From Nocardioides sp. Soil774 (GTDB lineage Bacteria > Actinomycetota > Actinomycetes > Propionibacteriales > Nocardioidaceae): a stretch of 64,000 nt of DNA. Positions 20,938 through 28,461 of this stretch are shown in pieces. The notes beneath the pieces were generated by a model. The model saw only the letters and a program-made list of their open reading frames with translations, did no database searches and was not told where the DNA came from. Both the position numbers and the translations under genes were made by a program. The DNA is taken from assembly GCF_001428125.1 (NCBI RefSeq), contig NZ_LMSM01000006.1:546270-610269 (forward strand). The letters are read 5' to 3'. Each line of letters starts with the position of its first letter. Position 1 is the stretch's first letter.

Positions 20938-21930
20938 ATGGAACACCGCACTCTGGGCAGGACCGGCCGCGAGGTCTCGGTCGTGGGTCTCGGCACGTGG
21001 CAGCTCGGCGCCGACTGGGGCGACGTCAGCGAGGCCGACGCCCGCGCGGTGCTCGAGGCCTCGGCCGAGGCCGGCGTGACGTTCTACGACACCGCCGACG
21101 TCTACGGCGACGGCCGCAGCGAGCAGATCGTCGGCCGCTTCGTCGCCGCGCACCCGGACGCCGGCTTCACCGTCGCGACCAAGATGGGTCGCCGGATGGA
21201 CCAGGTGCCGTCGAGCTACGTCGAGTCCAACTTCCGCCAGTGGCTCGACCGCTCGCGCACGAACCTCGGCGTGGACACGGTCGACCTCGTGCAGCTGCAC
21301 TGCCCGCCGAGCGAGGTGATCGACGACGACGAGACCTACGACGTGCTCGACCAGCTCGTCGCGGAGGGCGTCATCGCCGCATATGGCGTGAGCGTCGAGA
21401 CCTGCGCCCAGGCGCTGAGCGCCATCTCGCGGCCCCACGTCGCGAGCATCCAGATCATCCTCAACGCCTTCCGGATGAAGCCGCTCGACGAGGTGCTCCC
21501 AGCAGCAGCCTCGGCGGGCGTGGGGATCATCGCGCGGGTGCCGCTGGCCTCGGGCCTGCTGTCCGGGAAGTACGACCTCGACACCACCTTCGCCGCGGAC
21601 GACCACCGCACCTACAACCGCGACGGCTCCGCCTTCGACGTCGGTGAGACGTTCTCGGGCGTGGACTACGTGACAGGCGTGAAGGCTGCGCAGGAGTTCT
21701 CCGCCCTCGTCGCCTCGACCGGCCTGGACGTCACGCCGGCCCAGGCCGCGATCGCGTGGATCATCCAGCAGCCCGGGGTGTCGACGGTGATCCCGGGGGC
21801 GCGCAACACCTCGCAGGCGTCGTCCAACGCCGCTGCCGGCGGGGTCGGCGAGCTCCCCGCATCGTTCCTCGCGGACGTCGCTGCCCTCTACGACCGCTCG
21901 ATCCGCGAGCAGGTGCACGGGCGCTGGTGA
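20938..21930 (+). CDS. Aldo/keto reductase
   Basis: TIM-barrel NADPH oxidoreductase of 330 residues. It starts MEHRTLGRTGREVSVVGLGTW and carries the catalytic aspartate/tyrosine segment FYDTADVYGDGRSE and the lysine in VATKMG. The C-terminal nucleotide-binding VIPGARNTSQASSNAAA is intact. The ATG at 20938 is chosen because GAGGA lies 8 bases upstream; in-frame GTG 20923 and ATG 20929 are alternatives. As part of the arabinose operon it may reduce or oxidise a pentose or a side product. The substrate cannot be read from sequence. Its stop overlaps the next start (GTGA). Confidence 0.87.
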   Translation: MEHRTLGRTGREVSVVGLGTWQLGADWGDVSEADARAVLEASAEAGVTFYDTADVYGDGRSEQIVGRFVAAHPDAGFTVATKMGRRMDQVPSSYVESNFRQWLDRSRTNLGVDTVDLVQLHCPPSEVIDDDETYDVLDQLVAEGVIAAYGVSVETCAQALSAISRPHVASIQIILNAFRMKPLDEVLPAAASAGVGIIARVPLASGLLSGKYDLDTTFAADDHRTYNRDGSAFDVGETFSGVDYVTGVKAAQEFSALVASTGLDVTPAQAAIAWIIQQPGVSTVIPGARNTSQASSNAAAGGVGELPASFLADVAALYDRSIREQVHGRW

Positions 21931-22814
21931 CCACGCCCTGGCGGCAGCGCAGCACGCTGGTCCGGTGGTGGCGCCTGTGGCGCACCCGTCGACCGCGCAC
22001 CTTCACCGAGAAGGTGCGCTACAAGATGCTGCGCGACCACCGCGCGTTGATGGTCACCTTCTCCGACAAGGTCGCGGTGCGCGAGCACGTGGCTGCCCTC
22101 GCCGGACCGGGCGTGCTCCCGCAGGCGCTGGCGGTGCTCGACGACCCCACCGCGCTCGCGGACGTGCGGCTGCCCGAGGCGTACGTCGTCAAGCCCAGCC
22201 ACGGCAGCGGTGTCGCGGTCATCGTGTCTCCCACGGCGCCCGCCGACGCTCGGCTGCCGCCACCCGAGCACGGCTGGGTCTACAGCCACGTGCGCCCGGA
22301 GCACGCGCCGGTGGAGCACCTGGTCGCGATGGGGGACGTGTGGTTGACGAAGCTCTACGGCCAGGGGCCCAACCGGGAGTGGGCCTACGGGCACGTGCCC
22401 CGGCGGGTCGTCGTGGAGGAGTTCCTGGGCGGCGCGGACGGCGACGTGCCGGACGACTACAAGTTCTTCGTCTTCCACGGGACGTGCCGCTACGTGCAGG
22501 TCGACCGTGGTCGGTTCCGGGCGCGCACGCAGGACTTCTTCACCGCCGACTGGACGCACGTCCCCTTGAGCGGTGGCCACCCCTGGGCGACGCCGCCACT
22601 CGCGCGCCCCGAGCGGCTGGACGAGATGGTGGACCTGGCGCAGCGCCTCGGGCAGGACACCGACTTCGTGCGGGTGGACCTGTACGACCTTCCCGGACGC
22701 ATCGTGTTCGGTGAGCTGTCGAGCTTCCCCGCCGGTGGCGACAGCCCGTTCGAGCCCGAGTCGTACGACGCGGAGTTCGGCAGCCACTGGACTCCGCCGC
22801 GGCGCTACGTGTGA
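21927..22814 (+). CDS. TupA-like ATP-grasp protein
   Basis: Protein of 295 residues resembling the TupA-like ATP-grasp family (PF14305), found mainly with polysaccharide and teichuronopeptide synthesis genes. Visible family segments are PRTFTEKVRYKMLRDHR at the N-terminus, the phosphate-binding YVVKPSHGSG, and DDYKFFVFHG before the C-terminal FGELSSFPAGG. The start is a GTG that overlaps the aldo/keto reductase stop, so translation is coupled to the arabinose operon. A cell-surface glycopolymer enzyme is unexpected in a sugar catabolic operon. An amide or ester ligase acting on a glycan is one possibility; the activity is unknown. Confidence 0.72.
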   Translation: MTTPWRQRSTLVRWWRLWRTRRPRTFTEKVRYKMLRDHRALMVTFSDKVAVREHVAALAGPGVLPQALAVLDDPTALADVRLPEAYVVKPSHGSGVAVIVSPTAPADARLPPPEHGWVYSHVRPEHAPVEHLVAMGDVWLTKLYGQGPNREWAYGHVPRRVVVEEFLGGADGDVPDDYKFFVFHGTCRYVQVDRGRFRARTQDFFTADWTHVPLSGGHPWATPPLARPERLDEMVDLAQRLGQDTDFVRVDLYDLPGRIVFGELSSFPAGGDSPFEPESYDAEFGSHWTPPRRYV

Positions 22815-22836
22815 GCCGGTCCTCCCCGGACCGCTC
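22813..22836 (+). terminator. Probable terminator of the arabinose operon
   Basis: Stem CGGTCC, loop TCCCC, GGACCG, extended by GAG/CTC across a one-base bulge, starting at the stop codon of the TupA-like gene. It is GC-rich with no U-tract, as is common in actinobacteria. The 199 bases up to the next start hold several further small hairpins but no gene that I can support. Confidence 0.45.
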
Positions 22837-23013
22837 GCGCCGACCGACGACGAGGTCGTCCGGCTCGACGTCGTAGCCGCCCGCGGCTGCGGAGGGCGGC
22901 GTACAGTCAAGAACAGCCGGACGGCTCACCTTCGAGCCGGCGGCCGGTCTGCAGCGTCTCGTGACGAGCGCCTCTCTGTGTGCCTCCTCCAAATGCACTG
23001 AGGGAGCTCCACC

Positions 23014-23733
23014 ATGCCGGACCCATCCGACTTCGCCGGCTCGATCGCCGAAGCCGCGCGCACCATGAACAGGCCGCGCAGCCTGCCCGACACGTTGAAG
23101 ACCATCGTCGAGGTCGCCTGCAACTCCGTCCCCGGCTTCGACCACGCGGGCATCTCGACGGTGGCGCGCAAGGGACACGTCCAGACCCGGGCCGTGACCG
23201 GTGACCTGGCGCTTCCGCTCGACGCCCTGCAGTACGCCCTGCACCAGGGTCCGTGCTCGGTCGTGCTCCTGGGCGGCGAGGCGATGTCGGTGTCCCACCT
23301 GCGGGACGAGGCTCGGTGGCCCGCCTACGTGCGGGCGGCCCTGCATGCCGGCGTGCGCTCGCAGCTCGCGGTCAAGCTGCACCTGGACGCGGCGACCATG
23401 GGGAGCATCAACTTCTACTCCACGCTCCACGACGAGGTGAGCGACGACGCTCGCGCACTTGCCGGGCTGTTCGCCACCCACGCAGCCATCGCGCTGGGGC
23501 ACGCGCAGGAGAGGGAGACCTTCGGGGTCGGCCTGGAGTCGCGCCGCACCATCGGCCAGGCCCTGGGAGTCCTCATGGAGCGCTACGACATGAGCGAGGA
23601 CCATGCCTTCGGCTTCCTCGTGCGGGCCTCCTCGCACCGCAACATCAAGCTCCGCGCGATCGCCCAGGAGCTGGTGGACGAGGCCAACGTGAAGGGGATG
23701 GAGTCCCGCCGCGCACCTAGACTGTCGCCATGA
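23014..23733 (+). CDS. GAF and ANTAR domain protein
   Basis: 239-residue regulator: an N-terminal GAF domain (about residues 20-165) and a C-terminal ANTAR domain (about 172-228). The ANTAR core RRTIGQALGVLMERYDMSEDHAFGFLVRASSHRNIKLRAIA (in two parts of the same three-helix unit) is well conserved. ANTAR domains bind paired RNA hairpins and prevent transcription termination; the GAF domain is the probable sensor. The ATG has a GGGAG site 7-8 bases upstream. The stop overlaps a second GAF-ANTAR gene by 4 bases, so the two are co-expressed and may heterodimerise. The ligand and RNA targets are unknown. Confidence 0.88.
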   Translation: MPDPSDFAGSIAEAARTMNRPRSLPDTLKTIVEVACNSVPGFDHAGISTVARKGHVQTRAVTGDLALPLDALQYALHQGPCSVVLLGGEAMSVSHLRDEARWPAYVRAALHAGVRSQLAVKLHLDAATMGSINFYSTLHDEVSDDARALAGLFATHAAIALGHAQERETFGVGLESRRTIGQALGVLMERYDMSEDHAFGFLVRASSHRNIKLRAIAQELVDEANVKGMESRRAPRLSP

Positions 23734-24419
23734 GCGACGAAGCAGGCCTCGTCGAAGCATCGCGGCGACTCGCTGCGGCACTGCGGCCAGGTGACCTCGA
23801 CACGACGTTGTCCAACATCACCGCCGCTGCCGTGGAGGTGCTGCCGGACGTCGACGCCGCCAGCCTGACCGTCAAGCACGCGGACGGCCGTCTGGAGACC
23901 GTCGCGCCGACCGACGAGAAGCTCATGGACATCGACGCGGCACAGTACGAGCTGCGCGAGGGCCCGTGCTACGAGGCCGCGGTCGACACTGTCCATGTCA
24001 CGTCTCCCGACCTCGAGAACGACGAGCGGTTCCCGCGCTACGCGCCGGTGGTGCTCCGGGCGGGGATCCGGGCGCAGGCCGGGGTGCGGCTGTTCGAGTC
24101 ACCGGAGTCCAACGGTGCGCTCAACCTCTACTCCGGCAGGGTCGGCGCCTTCTCCGACCTCGGGCTCCTGTCGCGGCTCTTCGCCCACCAGTCGGCGATG
24201 GCGCTCGACTACGCACGTCAGATCGGCCAGCTGCGCGAGGCGATCGCGACGCGACAGGTGATCGGTCAGGCCGTCGGCATCGTGATGGAACGCTTCGGGA
24301 TCGACGAGGCCCATGCGTTCGGCTTCCTGGCGCGCCTGTCCAGCCACGAGAACGTGAAGCTGCGCGTGGTCGCCGAGCGCCTCGTCCAGGCCCACGGCCA
24401 GGCCGTCCCCGACGCCTAG
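23730..24419 (+). CDS. GAF and ANTAR domain protein
   Basis: 229-residue paralogue of the preceding gene, starting within its stop (ATGA). The GAF domain covers about residues 8-160, with LREGPCYEAAVDT and GALNLYSGRVGAFSD. The ANTAR domain at the end has RQVIGQAVGIVMERFGIDEAHAF and LSSHENVKLRVVAERLV. The conserved alanine and arginine positions are kept, so RNA binding is plausible. The last two bases of its coding sequence and the stop are shared with the convergent GAF-ANTAR gene, an unusually tight tail-to-tail junction. The signal sensed is unknown. Confidence 0.88.
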   Translation: MSDEAGLVEASRRLAAALRPGDLDTTLSNITAAAVEVLPDVDAASLTVKHADGRLETVAPTDEKLMDIDAAQYELREGPCYEAAVDTVHVTSPDLENDERFPRYAPVVLRAGIRAQAGVRLFESPESNGALNLYSGRVGAFSDLGLLSRLFAHQSAMALDYARQIGQLREAIATRQVIGQAVGIVMERFGIDEAHAFGFLARLSSHENVKLRVVAERLVQAHGQAVPDA

Positions 24420-25123
24420 CCTCCCTGCTGGAGCTCGATGATCACGCGTGCGAGCGTGCTCATCGGGACGCCGGCGCGGACGGCGGAGTCCTCGAGCTGT
24501 TCGCGCGCGGCGTCGAAGGAGACCGCACGCGATGCGGCCAGGATCCCGACGGCGGTGTCGACGAGCGCGTCCTCGCGCAGCCGTGCGGGAGCCTTCTCAG
24601 CGAGCCGCCGGGTGGAGAACGTCAGGTCGGCGTTGGTCACTGCGCCCGGGGCGTACGCCCGGAACACGTCCGCGAGCTGGGCGTGCAGGCCGTCGAAGGT
24701 GTGCTCGGTGTGTCCGTAGAGGTTGACCGAGCCGGTCACCTCGTCCCCGTCGACGATCGGGAAGGTCACGGTGCTGTGGATGCCTGCCGCCGCGGTGGCG
24801 CGGGCGAGGTCCTGCCAGCGCGCCTCGCTGAAGAGGTCGTCCGACGTGGTGGCCATGCCCCGGGGGAGCCCCTCCTCGACCACCAAGACGCACGGCCCGC
24901 TCGTGAGGTACTGGATCGCGTCGAGGGCCGCGATCTCCTCGTCGGAAGCCACGAGGGTGAACGTCAGGTCGTGGACACGCAGGGCGACGCTCACCCCGGC
25001 CAGGCCCGGGGCAATGACCTGGGCGCGTGTGGCCGTGCGCCGGAGCTCGTCCAGCAGGGTGCCGTCGTCGAGCAGCGCGTCGAGCTCGGCGATCGCCTCG
25101 AGGGTCTCCGGGATGGGTTTCAT
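24416..25123 (-). CDS. GAF domain protein with a diverged ANTAR domain
   Basis: 235-residue protein with a GAF domain (about 20-165; GPCVLVVEEGLPRGMATTSDD, VNLYGHTEHTFDGL). The C-terminal helical unit LREDALVDTAVGILAASRAVSFDAAREQLEDSA has the ANTAR spacing but lacks the usual MER and central aromatic residues. RNA binding is therefore uncertain. The ATG at 25123 is chosen over GTG 25141 because a SigB-type GGGTAC promoter element ends 10 bases before it and would overlap the GTG. It converges on the upstream GAF-ANTAR pair with a 4-base overlap. It is closest in architecture to the protein at 48924. Confidence 0.82.
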   Translation of the reverse strand: MKPIPETLEAIAELDALLDDGTLLDELRRTATRAQVIAPGLAGVSVALRVHDLTFTLVASDEEIAALDAIQYLTSGPCVLVVEEGLPRGMATTSDDLFSEARWQDLARATAAAGIHSTVTFPIVDGDEVTGSVNLYGHTEHTFDGLHAQLADVFRAYAPGAVTNADLTFSTRRLAEKAPARLREDALVDTAVGILAASRAVSFDAAREQLEDSAVRAGVPMSTLARVIIELQQGG

Positions 25124-25133
25124 GACCCTGGGC

Positions 25134-25159
25134 GTACCCACCCGGTGCCGTGCCCATTC
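25134..25159 (-). promoter_or_regulatory. SigB-type promoter of the GAF-ANTAR gene
   Basis: Read on the minus strand: GAAT, 16 bases, GGGTAC. This fits GNNT-N14-16-GGGTA(C/T), the consensus reported for SigB of Streptomyces coelicolor. GGGTAC ends 10 bases before the ATG at 25123, so the mRNA would be leaderless or nearly so. The same geometry recurs at four other starts in this window. Confidence 0.5.
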
Positions 25160-25242
25160 GCCGGGGGGAGTCTCGGGTGATCGGCATTGCGAAGGTGTGC
25201 CGATCGCAGGCGCTTACGGCCGGTCTGCGCCACACTCAGGTC

Positions 25243-25497
25243 ATGGGACTCAGTGGTGACATTCGGACGACCGCCCGCCGCGTGTCGTGGAGGCTCTTCA
25301 GTGCAGGTGCCGCCGTTGCCCTCTTCGCTTCTTGCGCCGTCGTCGCCCTGGCGACGCGCAGCGTGCCCCCCGTGCTGGCGCTCTTGGTCGGCGGCCTGGT
25401 CGTGGTGTTTCTCGCGGGCCTCACCCTGGACGCCCTCAAGGCACCTTTCGACCGCGCCCCTGGGCCCCGTTCCGGCTCGCGCGGCGGCTGGATCTGA
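25243..25497 (+). CDS. Small membrane protein, unknown function
   Basis: 84-residue protein with two clear hydrophobic helices (about residues 18-38 and 43-64), a basic N-terminus (RTTARRVSWR) and a polar, glycine/serine-rich tail. I recognise no family. The start ATG has CTCAGG 2-7 bases upstream. An in-frame upstream ATG at 25150 would add 31 residues without hydrophobic character. GC-rich third positions support a real gene, but its short length and lack of family leave doubt. Confidence 0.5.
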   Translation: MGLSGDIRTTARRVSWRLFSAGAAVALFASCAVVALATRSVPPVLALLVGGLVVVFLAGLTLDALKAPFDRAPGPRSGSRGGWI

Positions 25498-25534
25498 CTG
25501 ACGCGCACGTCGGCACGGTCCGGTGAATCCGGCC

Positions 25535-25993
25535 CTACGGAGCCTCCACGACCGCCTCAGGGTTGGCGGTGTTGCGGAAGAGGTAGACGCCGACGGTCAC
25601 GCCGCTGACGGCAGTGGCTTCCCCGCTCATGAACACGCGGGCGGTGCTGGTCTCCCCGGTGACCATGAAGAAGTAGCTCGCATGTTGCAGCTGCCAGCCC
25701 AGCGCCTCGATGGCCGCGAGCGTCTCTGCCGAGCTGGACGTCGTCCTGCGCCCGTCGATGCTGCCGAAGCCGGCGCTTCCCAGGTGGCCCCCGACCTCGA
25801 GCTGGACCTCGAAGAACGTCTGCCCCTCATCCCTTGCCACGGTGGCAGCGCCGACAGGTGTGGCGACGAATGCTGCGCGCCGCCGCTCCTCCTCTGCGTT
25901 CCTGGCATCTTCGGCCCGGGCCGCTTCGCGGTTGGCGTGCTCCGCTTCGCGCGCGCGTCGCTCGGCCTCGCGCTCCTCGGCACTCTTGAACAT
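25535..25993 (-). CDS. Hypothetical protein with charged coiled-coil N-terminus
   Basis: 152 residues. The first 40 are almost all charged and alanine (KSAEEREAERRAREAEHANR onward), predicting a coiled coil or a long helix. The rest is a compact alpha/beta region with ATVARDEGQTFFEVQLEV and ALGWQLQHASYFFMVTGE. The pattern resembles actinobacterial proteins of unknown function that often occur alone. No signal peptide or membrane segment is visible. It is followed on the same strand, 61 bases downstream in coordinates, by the DUF222/HNH gene end; they are probably separate transcripts. Confidence 0.62.
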   Translation of the reverse strand: MFKSAEEREAERRAREAEHANREAARAEDARNAEEERRRAAFVATPVGAATVARDEGQTFFEVQLEVGGHLGSAGFGSIDGRRTTSSSAETLAAIEALGWQLQHASYFFMVTGETSTARVFMSGEATAVSGVTVGVYLFRNTANPEAVVEAP

Positions 25994-26054
25994 ACGTCCC
26001 CCTCGCAGTGTCGGCGCCCGAGCGTACCGACGACCGGGGCGACCTTCGGGGACC

Positions 26055-27503
26055 TCAGGCTGGGGCGTACTCCAACACCTCGGTGGTGAAGTAGACCTCC
26101 ACGCCGTCCTCGATCGCCTCAGCGATCGCCTCGCCCTGCTCCGGGCTCAGCCGGGACGTGCCCGCGTGGTCGACGAGGAACGCCTGGCCGTGGGGTGTGC
26201 GCCAGAGATGTCGTCCGGGTCCGACGACCCGCGTGGTGAGCCCACCGTGGGTCTTGGTGCGGTGGTGGCGCCGGCGCAGCGGTCCGGAGTTGTGGGGGCC
26301 GGTCTGCCCGGGCGGTCCGGTGTCGTCGTAGGGGACGGCGTGGTCGTAGTCGACGCCGTCGCGGGTCGCCGTACGCGGCGTGAAGGGGAAGCAGTCGCCG
26401 CCGGTCTGCACCCAGACGTGGTCCTTGACCACCTCGGGGTGCTCGTAGGCGTCGACGCGCCGTCGCATCGCGAGGTCGAGGACCGGCGTGACGGTGACGT
26501 CGGCGTGGCCGAGGACCTCGTGGAGCTGGCGTACGTCGATGGGGCCGACGCCCTCGACGCGCGCGACCCCGACCCCGGTGCGCAGCGCCTCCTCGGAGAC
26601 GTGCACGAAGAGGCGGCCGCGGTTGCGGAGCCGGGCCAGACGGCGGGCAGGCAGGGAGCACAGCGTCGCCACGGTCTCGGCGAGGTCGTCCGCCGCCCAG
26701 GCAGGACGCTCGTCGCCCGAGAGGTCCGAGAGGTCGGTGTGCTCGAGCAGCAGCTTGAGCAGGTCGAGGGGCCGGGCGAGCCAGCCGAGCGCGAGGGAGC
26801 GGAGCTCGTCGTGGTTGTGGTCGTGGCCCATCGTCGCGGCGAGGATCTCGGCGACGCGCTCGACGATGGCGTCGATCCAGGCGGCGTCGCCGGAGGTCAC
26901 GCGGGCGATGAGGTGTCGGTAGCCGAGCTCGTCGGAGCGCGAGAGGCGGACGTAGCGCTCGTGGCGTGAGCGCTCCTGCTCGACGCGGTGGGTCTCGGGG
27001 TCGGCCTCGATGACCTTCGCCCGGGCGATCTCGAGCACGGTGGACGGCGCGTGCCCGGCGATGGCCCTGGCCACGGCCCGGTCGACGCGGCCGACCTGCT
27101 CGGCCAGCAGGGCGCGCGAGAGGACGGCGACCTTGCGCGCCACCCACGGCTCGCAGGCGCCGGCCTCGACGACCGCCCAGGTGCGGGGGAGCCGGTGGAC
27201 GAGGTCGAGCCCGTCGGCGATCAGCGCCCGGGTGGTCGCGGGGTGGGTCTCGCGGGCCATGGCCAGCTCGGGGATCGCGTGCTCGCGGACCCCGGGGGTG
27301 CCGTCGCCGCCGGGCGTGACCATCGGGTCGTGGTCGTCGCCCGGGTGACCCTGGAGCACCGCCCACCGGATCGCGAGCCGCAGCTCCTCGACCTCGGCGA
27401 GGCGACGTGTCCGCACCGCGCCGGTAGCCAGCTCCAGCACCCGCGCCGCAGACGCGTCAGCGGCCGCCTGGGGCGGCTCCGGGGCTGGGCTGGCGATTGA
27501 CAT
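26055..27503 (-). CDS. DUF222 domain protein with HNH endonuclease motif (13E12-like)
   Basis: 482-residue member of the actinobacterial DUF222/13E12-repeat family: a long helical DUF222 region (about 20-330) followed by an HNH motif. HNH residues are visible in DYDHAVPYDD and GPLRRRHHRTKTHGG. The CxxC zinc-knuckle residues that usually precede this motif are absent: a single cysteine occurs in GGDCFPF. Nuclease activity is therefore uncertain. The gene has a leaderless-type promoter with a perfect SOS box inside it, so it is probably induced by DNA damage. Family members are multicopy and often act or spread like mobile elements; no flanking repeats were seen here. Confidence 0.85.
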   Translation of the reverse strand: MSIASPAPEPPQAAADASAARVLELATGAVRTRRLAEVEELRLAIRWAVLQGHPGDDHDPMVTPGGDGTPGVREHAIPELAMARETHPATTRALIADGLDLVHRLPRTWAVVEAGACEPWVARKVAVLSRALLAEQVGRVDRAVARAIAGHAPSTVLEIARAKVIEADPETHRVEQERSRHERYVRLSRSDELGYRHLIARVTSGDAAWIDAIVERVAEILAATMGHDHNHDELRSLALGWLARPLDLLKLLLEHTDLSDLSGDERPAWAADDLAETVATLCSLPARRLARLRNRGRLFVHVSEEALRTGVGVARVEGVGPIDVRQLHEVLGHADVTVTPVLDLAMRRRVDAYEHPEVVKDHVWVQTGGDCFPFTPRTATRDGVDYDHAVPYDDTGPPGQTGPHNSGPLRRRHHRTKTHGGLTTRVVGPGRHLWRTPHGQAFLVDHAGTSRLSPEQGEAIAEAIEDGVEVYFTTEVLEYAPA

Positions 27504-27508
27504 GCCTC

Positions 27509-27537
27509 ATTGTATCGAACACATGTTCGACACGCAA
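27509..27537 (-). promoter_or_regulatory. Leaderless promoter of the DUF222/HNH gene
   Basis: On the minus strand: TTGCGT (27537-27532), 17 bases, TACAAT (27514-27509), then GAGGC and the ATG at 27503. The predicted transcription start falls on the start codon, so the mRNA should be leaderless. The LexA site fills the spacer exactly. Confidence 0.65.
27515..27530. promoter_or_regulatory. SOS box (LexA site)
   Basis: TCGAAC-ACAT-GTTCGA, with perfect six-base arms, matches the actinobacterial SOS box consensus TCGAAC-N4-GTTCGA. It lies between the -35 and -10 hexamers of the DUF222/HNH promoter, so LexA binding would block transcription until DNA damage. Confidence 0.88.
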
Positions 27538-27552
27538 GGGTTGAGGGCAGGG

Positions 27553-27780
27553 TCAGTTGCCCCGGCACGCCACCCCGGGCGACGGCACGACGTCCTTCAG
27601 CCCGGCGCGCACGAAGATGCCGTAGCTCTGCACGCCGTGGTAGCGGTCGACACCGCCCGGGCTCTGGTTGCCGCGCATCGCCAGCGCGCCGTCGTCGAAG
27701 CCCTCCGGGTTGCCCTCGATGGCGTCGAGGGTGTCCTGGCCGGAGAACGCGCACTCCGACGAGGCGTTGTTCGTAGGGCC
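27553..27780 (-). pseudogene. C-terminal remnant of an unidentified protein
   Basis: A 75-codon open stretch ending in TGA with strongly GC-rich third positions and a protein-like sequence (NASSECAFSGQDTLDAIEGN, then RYHGVQSYGIFVRAG and VACRGN at the end). It has no start codon of its own before the in-frame stop at 27781-27783, apart from an internal ATG that would leave about 40 codons. It looks like the tail of a larger secreted or extracellular protein whose front has been lost. I do not recognise the family. The remaining bases of the 355-base gap up to 27885 show nothing else I can support. Confidence 0.42.
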
Positions 27781-27885
27781 TCACCCGCACAGGGGAGGCC
27801 GTCGGGCAGGCATGCCCGGCGGGGGACAGCCTCGTCCGGTCGACAGCCGGCGGCATCGCTCAGACTGAGGACTTCCGAGCCCGGG

Positions 27886-28377
27886 TCAGCGCGCGGCGTA
27901 GCCCAGGACCAGGTGGTCGTGGTGGCTGCCCCAGGTCAGGTCGAGCGACCAGCACCCGGGCTCCGGGAGGTCGAGGATCGAGGGGCCCGGAGCCGGCTCC
28001 ACCTCGCGGGTCGCCGTCCGTCCCGTGTCCGCCAGCACGGCGTCGATCTGCAGCGGTCCGTCGCCGCCGCCCACGCGCGCGACCCACAGGACCTTGTTGT
28101 TGCGCCCCTCGGCGGGCGGCGCGGTCAGGGGGTCCTTCTCCGCCCACAGGATCGCGGTGATGTCGCCCCCGTCCCCGACGACGTGCGGCATGGCCGGCTC
28201 GGGGTCGGAGAAGCCGACGCGCGCCCAGGTGGGGAGGACGGTCGCCGGGGGACTGGTGGTGCAGTGGGGCGCGGACACGGGCGCGGACCGCGGCGGCTCG
28301 GACGTGCACCCGCCCAGCGTCAGCGCGACCACTGACACCGTCACCGCTGCCCGGGCGACCAGCGCCCTCCGCCTCAT
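27886..28377 (-). CDS. Putative lipoprotein, unknown function
   Basis: 163 residues with an arginine-rich N-terminus, a hydrophobic segment and a lipobox LGGC at about residue 24, so it is probably exported and lipid-anchored. The mature part contains two further cysteines (PHCTTS and EPGCWSLDLTWG) and ends in HDHLVLGYAAR; the beta-strand pattern suggests a small globular domain. I recognise no family. It lies downstream of the large GH43 gene on the same strand, behind a strong terminator-like hairpin, so it probably has its own promoter. Confidence 0.68.
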   Translation of the reverse strand: MRRRALVARAAVTVSVVALTLGGCTSEPPRSAPVSAPHCTTSPPATVLPTWARVGFSDPEPAMPHVVGDGGDITAILWAEKDPLTAPPAEGRNNKVLWVARVGGGDGPLQIDAVLADTGRTATREVEPAPGPSILDLPEPGCWSLDLTWGSHHDHLVLGYAAR

Positions 28378-28415
28378 CCCTCCACGCTACGCCGACCACG
28401 GTCCCTGGGAAACGC

Positions 28416-28448
28416 CACCGCCCGGGCCCCATCGGGACCCGGGCGGTG
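28416..28448 (-). terminator. Terminator of the GH43-GH43 gene
   Basis: An 11-base perfect stem (CACCGCCCGGG / CCCGGGCGGTG) with an 11-base loop lies just after the stop of the large minus-strand gene. On that strand it is followed by GCGTTTCCC, a short T-rich stretch. It is among the strongest hairpins in the window. Confidence 0.7.
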
Positions 28449-28461
28449 CGCGCGGCAGTGG

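Noticed and set aside
22921..22940. Hairpin CGGCTC-ACCTTC-GAGCCG before the GAF-ANTAR pair, as an ANTAR-type RNA target
   Set aside because: The loop has six bases with A first, but T instead of G at position 4, and I found no matching second hexaloop hairpin beside it.
26055..27503. The DUF222/HNH gene as part of an intron or transposon
   Set aside because: No terminal repeats, target duplication or neighbouring mobility genes were seen around it.
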